From Candidatus Omnitrophota bacterium (GTDB taxonomy: Bacteria > Omnitrophota > Gorgyraeia > B26-G9): a stretch of DNA of 14,357 nucleotides. Location of the stretch: contig JAGLQQ010000139.1 in assembly GCA_023136735.1 (NCBI GenBank), positions 1 through 14,357 on the forward strand, given 5' to 3'. Shown one piece after another: positions 1-7,117 of this stretch (positions are counted from its first letter, which is position 1; every line of letters starts with the position of its first letter). The notes under the pieces are model-generated. The model had not been told where the DNA came from. It saw only the letters and a program-made list of their open reading frames with translations, and made no database searches. The position numbers and the translations under genes were made by a program.

Positions 1-13
1 TCTCTTTCGCCAC
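1..13 (-). CDS. 5' end of tuf (EF-Tu) or rpsJ (ribosomal protein S10), cut by window edge
   Basis: Only four full codons are visible: a GTG start at position 13 followed by Ala, Lys and Glu, then the first base (A) of a fifth codon. They sit behind a very strong Shine-Dalgarno site. EF-Tu proteins very often begin MAKEK, and so do some S10 proteins, and both genes are known directly downstream of fusA in bacteria. The visible codons cannot separate the two. A probable tuf 3' end at the other edge of the window would be compatible with either a second tuf copy or, in a single-tuf genome, with rpsJ here. I am confident a gene starts here, but not which one. Confidence 0.7.
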
Positions 14-17
14 TATG

Positions 18-27
18 CACCTCCTTT
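18..27 (-). promoter_or_regulatory. Strong ribosome binding site for the gene after fusA
   Basis: On the minus strand this reads AAAGGAGGTG. AGGAGG ends six bases before the GTG at position 13, which is ideal spacing. It fixes the start of the edge-truncated gene as GTG and is the best-matching ribosome binding site in the window, as expected for a very highly expressed protein such as EF-Tu or S10. Confidence 0.85.
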
Positions 28-41
28 ATTTAATATATTAA

Positions 42-2117
42 TTAATATCGTTTGCCTATTAATTTTTCTTGTATTTGTTTTGGAACCTCTAAATAATAAG
101 AAGGTTCTATTGTATACATTCCGCGACCCTGTGTCAAGCTTCTTATTACTGTTGCGTAACCAAACATCTCTGCCAGCGGTACAACTCCTCTAATAACTTT
201 CGCATTTGCACGGTCGTTCATCGACTCAATTTTACATCTGCGCGATCCTAAATCTCCAATTACATCGCCAAGATATTCTTCAGGAATTATTGCCTCTAAA
301 GACATTATCGGTTCCAGAAGAACTGACTGCGCCTTTCTTAATCCATCTGTAAAAGCCATTGATGCGGCCATTCTAAAAGCCAGATCAGATGAATCAACGG
401 CATGTGATGAGCCTCCAACCAGACTAACATTTACATCAATCACAGGATAACCTGCGAGCACTCCAGAGCTGGCTGAACCAAGAACCCCTTCTTTAACAGC
501 GGCTATAAATTCTCTTGGTATTACTCCTTTTGATATTACACTCTTAAAATCAACCCCTTGCCCTTCGCCAGCATTTGACATCTCAAGCACTACATGGGCA
601 TACTGTCCTCGGCCGCCAGTTTGTTGAATGAATTTATGTTCAACTTCAACCGTCCGGGAGATTGTTTCTTTATATGCTACCTGCGGTTTTCCTACGTTTG
701 CCTCAACTTTAAATTCCCGCATCAGGCGATCTACAATTATTTCCAGGTGAAGCTCTCCCATTCCGGAGATAATTGTTTGTCCTGTATCTTTATCATACTT
801 AACTTTAAAACTAGGGTCTTCTTCCTGCACTCTATTAAGGCTTGCGCCTAATTTATCCTGCGCTGCCTGCGTTGCCGGCTCGATAGCCAAAGACACTACA
901 GGTTCAGGGAAATGAATGCTTTCTAAAATTATCGGCTTATTAATATCACAGATCGTCTCTCCGGTTTTTGTTTCTTTCAAACCAACCGCAGCAACGATCT
1001 CACCAGCATAAGCTTCTTCCACTATTTCCTGCTTATTTGCATGCATCCTAAGCAGCTTTCCTATTCTCTCTTTCCGATCTTTATTCGCATTGTAAACATG
1101 CGTTCCTGATTTTAAAATTCCGGAATAAACGCGGAAGAATATCAGCTTACCAACATAGGAATCTGCCATTATTTTAAACGCTAGAGCGCTGAACGCTTCA
1201 TCATCGGATGTTATCCGCTTTTCTTTCTTCTCTGTTCCAGGCACTATTCCTTCTACAGGCGGTACATCAAGGGGACTGGGCAAATAATCACAAATGCCCT
1301 CAAGCAGTGGCTGAATACCCATATTACGAAAACTTGATCCACAGAAAATAGGCACATATCCAAATTTTACAACAGCATTGCGAATTGCTTTTTTAAGCTC
1401 ATCTACCCCAGGCTCTTGATTGTGCACAAACTTTTCCATTAGCAACTGATCATGCTCTGCAGCTGTTTCTATCAAAAGCAAGCGGTAATCTTGAGCTAAT
1501 TCCTGTAAATCCTGAGGAATTTCTACTGTTTGAAAATCCATGTTTTCACTATTACGTTCAAAAATATACGCTTTCATTTCAATGAGATCCACTACACCGG
1601 TAAAACCTTCCTCAGCTCCTATGGGAAGCTGCAAGGGAATCACTTTCGCTCCTAAGCGGGCTCTCATCTGCTCGATTGCGCCGTAAAAGTCACAGCCTAC
1701 TCTGTCCATCTTATTTACATAAGCTATAAGAGGGACATTATAACGCTGCGCCTGTCTCCAAACTGTTTCAGACTGCGGCTCAACTCCACCAACAGCACAT
1801 AAAACAATTACTGCTCCATCTAAAACTCTCAAAGAACGTTCAACTTCTACTGTAAAATCTACATGACCAGGAGTGTCAATTATATTTATCCGATGCTCTT
1901 TCCAGAAACATGTAGTGCTTGCGCTGGTAATTGTTATCCCGCGCTCCTGTTCCTGCACCATCCAATCCATTGTTGCAGTACCCTGATCAACCTCACCCAG
2001 CTTGTAAACCCTGCCAGTATAAAATAAAATGCGTTCCGTTGTTGTTGTTTTTCCGGCATCAATATGCGCCATGATGCCGATATTCCTGCTCTTTTCTAAA
2101 GGGAATGATCTTGCCAT
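42..2117 (-). CDS. fusA: Elongation factor G (translocation GTPase)
   Basis: EF-G is a cytosolic GTPase that moves tRNAs and mRNA through the ribosome after peptide transfer; with RRF it also splits ribosomes for recycling. Numbered from the Met at 2117, the GTPase motifs are all present: P-loop AHIDAGKTTTT at about 17-27, switch I RGITI at 59-63, DTPGHVD at 81-87 and NKMD at 135-138. Domains II to V follow without a break, giving 691 residues, the usual EF-G length. The frame stays open to an ATG at 2147, adding ten residues (MNAGETKKHV). I prefer 2117 because MARSFPLEKSRNIGI matches the usual EF-G N-terminus. Neither ATG has a well-spaced Shine-Dalgarno site, so the start is uncertain by ten codons. 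The gene follows rpsG, as in the classical str operon. Confidence 0.97.
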   Translation of the reverse strand: MARSFPLEKSRNIGIMAHIDAGKTTTTERILFYTGRVYKLGEVDQGTATMDWMVQEQERGITITSASTTCFWKEHRINIIDTPGHVDFTVEVERSLRVLDGAVIVLCAVGGVEPQSETVWRQAQRYNVPLIAYVNKMDRVGCDFYGAIEQMRARLGAKVIPLQLPIGAEEGFTGVVDLIEMKAYIFERNSENMDFQTVEIPQDLQELAQDYRLLLIETAAEHDQLLMEKFVHNQEPGVDELKKAIRNAVVKFGYVPIFCGSSFRNMGIQPLLEGICDYLPSPLDVPPVEGIVPGTEKKEKRITSDDEAFSALAFKIMADSYVGKLIFFRVYSGILKSGTHVYNANKDRKERIGKLLRMHANKQEIVEEAYAGEIVAAVGLKETKTGETICDINKPIILESIHFPEPVVSLAIEPATQAAQDKLGASLNRVQEEDPSFKVKYDKDTGQTIISGMGELHLEIIVDRLMREFKVEANVGKPQVAYKETISRTVEVEHKFIQQTGGRGQYAHVVLEMSNAGEGQGVDFKSVISKGVIPREFIAAVKEGVLGSASSGVLAGYPVIDVNVSLVGGSSHAVDSSDLAFRMAASMAFTDGLRKAQSVLLEPIMSLEAIIPEEYLGDVIGDLGSRRCKIESMNDRANAKVIRGVVPLAEMFGYATVIRSLTQGRGMYTIEPSYYLEVPKQIQEKLIGKRY

Positions 2118-2201
2118 AACATGTTTCTTTGTTTCCCCCGCATTCATTTTAGTATGATTCTGGTTATTTCTATATTTTGAAAACTACCCGCCGAGATCAA
2201 A

Positions 2202-2669
2202 CTACCAGCGGTAATGTGCAAACGCTTTATTCGCTTCAGCCATTTTATGTGTATCTTCTCTTTTCTTGATAGCTGCACCTTCGCCCTTATAGGCATCCAA
2301 CAATTCCTGCGCAAGCTTATCTTCCATTGGTTTGCCTTTTCTGCTTCTTGCAAAATTGCGAATCCAGCGCAAGGCAATAATAGTCCCCCTATCCGTCCTG
2401 ATTTCTATCGGAACCTGATAAGTCGCACCACCTACACGTCTTGCTTTAACCTCTAGTAGAGGACGCGCATTATCCAATGCCTTTTTAAAAATTTCCAATG
2501 CATTCGTACTTGTCTTTTGTTCTAAAACCTCAAAAGCAGAATAAACTATACGTTCCGCGATTGACTTTTTCCCCTTGGACATTACCATGTTCACAAGTTT
2601 GGTAACTAAAAGGCTATTGTACTTTGGGTCTGGCTGTATTTGACGTTTTACCGCGCGTCTTCGACGCAT
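2202..2669 (-). CDS. rpsG: 30S ribosomal protein S7
   Basis: S7 is a primary binding protein of the 30S head. It nucleates folding of the 3' major domain of 16S rRNA and lies near the E-site tRNA and the mRNA exit. The 155-residue product has the basic family N-terminus (MRRRRAVKRQ), the central VGGATYQVP segment (VGG-TYQVP in the family) and the highly conserved ending MAEANKAFAHYRW, so the gene is intact. The ATG at 2669 follows AAGGAGG with four bases between, a strong site. It starts 21 bases after rpsL stops. In E. coli, S7 represses its operon by binding the roughly 100-base rpsL-rpsG gap; here there is no room for such an operator, so any autoregulation must act elsewhere. Confidence 0.98.
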   Translation of the reverse strand: MRRRRAVKRQIQPDPKYNSLLVTKLVNMVMSKGKKSIAERIVYSAFEVLEQKTSTNALEIFKKALDNARPLLEVKARRVGGATYQVPIEIRTDRGTIIALRWIRNFARSRKGKPMEDKLAQELLDAYKGEGAAIKKREDTHKMAEANKAFAHYRW

Positions 2670-2690
2670 GTTTCCTCCTTACAATTTCAA

Positions 2691-3065
2691 TTATTTTTTT
2701 GGTTTCTTTGTCCCGTAACAAGAACGGCTTCTTTTTCTATCCGATACTCCAGCAGTATCCAGAGTACCTCTTACAATATGATATCTAACTCCAGGTAAAT
2801 CCTTTACTCTGCCACCGCGAACAAGAACTATAGAGTGTTCCTGAAGATTATGTCCTTCTCCGGGGATATAGGCTGAAACTTCAATGCCGTTAGTAAGTCT
2901 TACTCTTGCTATTTTACGCAAGGCAGAATTAGGTTTTTTAGGCGTCATTGTCCTTACCTGCAAACAAACACCTCTTCTTTGAGGAGATTTTTGCAATGCT
3001 GGAGACTTGTTTCTTGAGCTTGATTTTTTTCTTCCTATTCTAATTAATTGACTAATTGTCGGCAT
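2691..3065 (-). CDS. rpsL: 30S ribosomal protein S12
   Basis: S12 sits at the decoding centre of the 30S subunit and controls tRNA selection accuracy. The 124-residue product has the family core: TPKKPNSALRK at 41-51 and GGRVKDLPGVRYH from residue 84. The residues where changes give streptomycin resistance in other bacteria, Lys43 and Lys88, are both wild type, so resistance is not predicted from this gene. Asp89, the residue methylthiolated by RimO in E. coli, is also present. The Shine-Dalgarno TAAGGAG overlaps the rpoC stop codon, which suggests ribosomes finishing rpoC help initiate rpsL. Direct linkage to rpoC joins the rif and str groups into one array. Confidence 0.98.
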   Translation of the reverse strand: MPTISQLIRIGRKKSSSRNKSPALQKSPQRRGVCLQVRTMTPKKPNSALRKIARVRLTNGIEVSAYIPGEGHNLQEHSIVLVRGGRVKDLPGVRYHIVRGTLDTAGVSDRKRSRSCYGTKKPKK

Positions 3066-3079
3066 TTTTGTTTTTCTCC

Positions 3080-6000
3080 TTAGAGTGCTTTAAGAATATC
3101 TTCTTTTTTTTCTTCTTTTATTTTTTCTTCACCTTTTTCGTGTACGAGACGCAGCTTTCTATGCGAATGGAACCCCGTTCCTGCCGGAATTAAATGCCCC
3201 ATAATAACGTTCTCTTTTAAGCCCAGGAGTGAGTCACTCTTCCCACTAGCCGCAGCTTCTGTTAGAACACGGGTAGTCTCCTGAAAGCTTGCAGCAGAAA
3301 TAAAACTTTCCGTGCTCAAAGATGCCTTAGTAATTCCTAAAAGGAGAGGCGTTGCAGTTGCCGGCTTGCCTTTCTTGTCCTTTACGCGTTTATTTATCTT
3401 GTCTAGTTCAAATTTGTCCACCTGTTGACCTGGAAGCAAATCTGTATCGCCAACATCTTCAACTTTTACTTTTTTGAGCATCTGGCGAACAATAACTTCA
3501 ATATGCTTATCGTTGATACGAACTCCTTGCAAACGGTAAACCTCTTGGATCTCCGTAACTAGATGCTCTTGTAGTTTCTGTACTCCAGATACACTTAAAA
3601 TATCATGCGGCACCATCGGTCCGTCAGTCAATACCTGCCCAGCGGTTACCATGTCCCCTCTATAGATATTAAGATGTTTTCCTGGTGGTATCAAATATTC
3701 TTTACTCATACCTGATGCACTCTTTATAATTATGCGACGCTGTCCTTTTTTCGGAGCTCCGAATTCAACAATACCGTCAATTTCCGTAATAATCGCCGGA
3801 TCTTTAGGTCGACGCGCTTCAAATATTTCCGCAATGCGCGGCAAACCACCAGTAATATCTTTTGTTTTAGAAATCTTTCTCGGAGTTTTAGCAAGCAAAC
3901 TTCCGCCTTCAACTTCCTGCCCATCTTGCACAACAATATGCGCCCCAGACGGAATAGTATAAAAAGCCGCAACATCATCATTCTCATCATAAATAATAAT
4001 CTGAGGATGAAAGTCAGCCTTATGATCAACAATAACTCTCTCAGTCAGTCCAGTAGAAGCATCAATTTCTTCACGCATAGTTACGCCCTCTTTAATATCC
4101 TCAAAGCGTACTTTACCGTTAGATTCTGTTAAAATCTGTGAAGTATATGAATCCCAAGTTACGATCACCTGATTCTTTTCTGCTTTTTCCCCTTCAAGTA
4201 TCGTCAGGAATGATCCTATGGGAACATTGTATATTTCAAGTTCTCTTTCAACATCATCGTGTATACTGATCTGTCCATTTCTATTAAGAACGATTGTTTC
4301 CCCGCTCTTATTTGTAACTGTTCGCAGATTATGATATTTGATTACTCCAGTATGCTTTGCCTTAAACTGTGATTGTTCAACAATTCTTGACGCAGTTCCA
4401 CCAATGTGAAAAGTTCTCATGGTAAGCTGTGTGCCAGGCTCGCCGATTGACTGTGCAGCAACAATACCTACCGCTTCACCCAACTCTACTATTCGTTGTG
4501 TAGCCAAGTTTCGTCCATAGCATTTGGCGCATACTCCTTGCGTAATCTCGCAAGTCAAAACACTGCGGATTCTAATTCTCTCAAGGCCAAGCTCTTCGAT
4601 TCTATCTGCCTTATCTTCTGTTATTTCATCGCCGACCGAAACAATTGTCTTATCGGTTACAATATCGACTATATTATCAAGCGCTATACGCCCAACAATT
4701 CTCTCTTTTAAACTTACTACTACATCATCGCCCTCTGTTATTGCAGAGATCATAATTCCGCTTAATGTATGACAATCATCCTGCGTAATAATCACATCCT
4801 GAGCAACATCAATAAGCCGACGTGTTAAATATCCGGCATCAGCTGTTTTTAATGCTGTATCCGCAAGACCTTTTCTCGCACCGTGAGTAGAGATAAAAAA
4901 CTCAAGCACTGTCAGTCCTTCGCGGAAATTTGCCGTGATCGGACTTTCAATGATTTCTCCAGATGGCTTGGCCATAAGACCACGCATACCTGCAAGCTGG
5001 CGAATCTGTAATTTTGAACCGCGAGCTCCGGAATCTGCCATCATAAAAATCGGATTGAAATGATCCAAGCCCTGAAAAACCTGGTCTGCGATCATATCTG
5101 TAGCATGGGTCCAAATATCAATTATCTTATTGTACCGCTCTCCTTCAGTAATAATTCCGCGTTTATGCTGCTTTTCAACAACGGCAACGTCAGAGTGAGA
5201 TTGGTCGATTATTTTGCGTTTGCCTTCCGGGATGCGCAGATCATGCATAGAAATTGATATACCGCCTAATGTCGCATACTCAAATCCTATTTTTTTAAGT
5301 TGATCAAGAAGAATTACAGTACGGTGATGCCCAAATTTCTTATAGCAATCTGTAATGATTTTGCTTAACTTACCCTTGTCCATCTGCTCATTTACAAAAC
5401 CAAAACCCGCAGGCATAATCTGGTTAAAAATTATACGTCCAATCGTAGTTTCTACAAATTCATTGCCAAGTCTCAGGCGACAGCGCTGGTGCACTCCCGC
5501 TTGCTGGCATTGGTGAGCAGTAAGAGCCTCATCCATATCGGCATAAACATGCAAATCCTCTGTCTTTAATGTTGCTGCCCTTGGGCCTACCGTTGTCAGG
5601 TAATAGCAACCAAGTACGATGTCTTGGCTGGGGGCAATAATAGGCCTGCCGTCAGAAGGTGAAAAAATATTATTTGTCGCAAGCATAAGCAAGCGCACTT
5701 CCATCTGCGCTTCGGTTGAAAGCGGCACATGAACTGCCATCTGGTCACCGTCAAAATCAGCATTAAAAGCAGTGCAAACAAGAGGATGGATACGAATTGC
5801 TTTTCCTTCGATCAAAACAGGCTCAAATGCCTGGATACCTAAACGATGCAGCGTAGGAGCACGGTTGAGCATTACCGGATGCTCTCTGATAACCTCTTCC
5901 AAGATATCCCACACTTCAAGTCGTGCGCGCTCAACCATTCGTTTTGCGCTTTTTACAGTATGTACAAGCCCTCTGTCACGTAATTTCTTAATGATAAACG

Positions 6001-7105
6001 GCTCAAATAATTCCAATGCCATGCGTTTTGGAAGACCGCACTGATGCAACTTCAGTTCAGGACCTATAACAATAACAGAACGGCCTGAATAGTCAACACG
6101 TTTTCCTAAAAGATTTTGACGGAAACGACCCTGCTTACCTTTAAGCATATCGCTTAAAGATTTTAAAGGCCGGTTACCAGGACCAAGCACTGGTCGTCCA
6201 TGTCTTCCATTATCAAAAAGCGCATCCACTGCTTCTTGCAGCATACGCTTTTCATTGCGCACAATCACATCCGGCGCTTTTAATTCCAATAGTTTCTTCA
6301 ATCTGTTGTTGCGGTTGATAACTCTGCGATAAAGGTCATTTAAATCACTGGTAGCAAATCTCCCTCCGTCCAAAGGAACCAACGGTCTTAAATCAGGAGG
6401 AATAACTGGCAAAATCCGCATAATCATCCATTCTGCTTTATTACCAGACTTTTTGATTGAATCAACAATTTTTAATGTTTTTATCAGCTTTTTGGTGGTT
6501 GCCTCTGCCTTAGTTATCGCTAATTGTTTGCGAAGCTTTTTACCTAACTTCTCAAGGTCCACTTCTTCAAGCAACCGGCTAATAGCCTCAGCCCCCATCA
6601 TAGCTGTAAACTTATTACCATATCTATTGCGGTATTCTCTATATCTATCTTCGATAAGCAGCTCTTTTTTATGCAAAGGCGTCTCACCCGGATCAAGTAC
6701 TACATATTCCTCATAGTAAATAACCTTTTCCAACTCTCTTTGCGTCATATCCAAAAGCGCACCCAGTCGCGATGGCATTGATTTAAAAAACCAGATATGA
6801 GAAACAGGAGTCGCCAAGTCAATATGGCCCATTCTTTTACGACGCACATTAGAAAGGGTAATCTCTACTCCGCATCGATCGCAAATAATTCCCTTGTGCT
6901 TTATGCGCTTATACTTTCCGCAATTACATTCCCAGTCTTTAGTCGGACCAAAAATCTTTTCACAGAACAAGCCATCTTTTTCTGGTTTCAAGGTACGATA
7001 ATTAATCGTTTCTGGTTTTCTTATTTCACCTTTTGACCATGAAAGAATAACTTCTGGAGAAGCTATACGTATTGTTATAGCATTGAATGCATTGGCATCT
7101 GCCAT
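3080..7105 (-). CDS. rpoC: RNA polymerase subunit beta'
   Basis: Beta' carries the catalytic Mg2+ site of RNA polymerase. Over 1341 residues the expected parts occur in order: the N-terminal zinc site Cys60, Cys62, Cys75 and Cys78 in the clamp; the catalytic loop NADFDGD at 448-454, whose Asp450, Asp452 and Asp454 bind Mg2+; the bridge-helix region near 740-765; the second zinc site Cys778, Cys852, Cys859 and Cys862; and the trigger loop from about 885. The trigger loop is split by an SI3-type insertion (about 905-1080), as in E. coli, and resumes at KDITGGLPR. The last 20 residues form a Lys/Glu-rich tail. The start follows AAAGGGA with a five-base spacer, 12 bases after rpoB ends. The subunit is slightly shorter than the E. 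coli protein (1407) and appears fully functional. Confidence 0.99.
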   Translation of the reverse strand: MADANAFNAITIRIASPEVILSWSKGEIRKPETINYRTLKPEKDGLFCEKIFGPTKDWECNCGKYKRIKHKGIICDRCGVEITLSNVRRKRMGHIDLATPVSHIWFFKSMPSRLGALLDMTQRELEKVIYYEEYVVLDPGETPLHKKELLIEDRYREYRNRYGNKFTAMMGAEAISRLLEEVDLEKLGKKLRKQLAITKAEATTKKLIKTLKIVDSIKKSGNKAEWMIMRILPVIPPDLRPLVPLDGGRFATSDLNDLYRRVINRNNRLKKLLELKAPDVIVRNEKRMLQEAVDALFDNGRHGRPVLGPGNRPLKSLSDMLKGKQGRFRQNLLGKRVDYSGRSVIVIGPELKLHQCGLPKRMALELFEPFIIKKLRDRGLVHTVKSAKRMVERARLEVWDILEEVIREHPVMLNRAPTLHRLGIQAFEPVLIEGKAIRIHPLVCTAFNADFDGDQMAVHVPLSTEAQMEVRLLMLATNNIFSPSDGRPIIAPSQDIVLGCYYLTTVGPRAATLKTEDLHVYADMDEALTAHQCQQAGVHQRCRLRLGNEFVETTIGRIIFNQIMPAGFGFVNEQMDKGKLSKIITDCYKKFGHHRTVILLDQLKKIGFEYATLGGISISMHDLRIPEGKRKIIDQSHSDVAVVEKQHKRGIITEGERYNKIIDIWTHATDMIADQVFQGLDHFNPIFMMADSGARGSKLQIRQLAGMRGLMAKPSGEIIESPITANFREGLTVLEFFISTHGARKGLADTALKTADAGYLTRRLIDVAQDVIITQDDCHTLSGIMISAITEGDDVVVSLKERIVGRIALDNIVDIVTDKTIVSVGDEITEDKADRIEELGLERIRIRSVLTCEITQGVCAKCYGRNLATQRIVELGEAVGIVAAQSIGEPGTQLTMRTFHIGGTASRIVEQSQFKAKHTGVIKYHNLRTVTNKSGETIVLNRNGQISIHDDVERELEIYNVPIGSFLTILEGEKAEKNQVIVTWDSYTSQILTESNGKVRFEDIKEGVTMREEIDASTGLTERVIVDHKADFHPQIIIYDENDDVAAFYTIPSGAHIVVQDGQEVEGGSLLAKTPRKISKTKDITGGLPRIAEIFEARRPKDPAIITEIDGIVEFGAPKKGQRRIIIKSASGMSKEYLIPPGKHLNIYRGDMVTAGQVLTDGPMVPHDILSVSGVQKLQEHLVTEIQEVYRLQGVRINDKHIEVIVRQMLKKVKVEDVGDTDLLPGQQVDKFELDKINKRVKDKKGKPATATPLLLGITKASLSTESFISAASFQETTRVLTEAAASGKSDSLLGLKENVIMGHLIPAGTGFHSHRKLRLVHEKGEEKIKEEKKEDILKAL

Positions 7106-7117
7106 AAATATCCCTTT

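Noticed and set aside
30..41. Perfect 12-base palindrome TTAATATATTAA between fusA and the next gene
   Set aside because: It is pure A/T in an A/T-rich spacer, too weak as a hairpin, lacks terminator features, and cannot be tied to an operator.
594..851. Open reading frame on the plus strand opposite fusA
   Set aside because: It lies wholly inside a clearly real, conserved gene on the other strand, has no recognisable domain, and reads as an antisense shadow. The same holds for all other plus-strand frames in the window.
2144..2377. Minus-strand open frame overlapping the end of rpsG and the gap before fusA
   Set aside because: It is another frame of rpsG for most of its length; the composition is unlike a conserved protein and there is no ribosome binding site of note.
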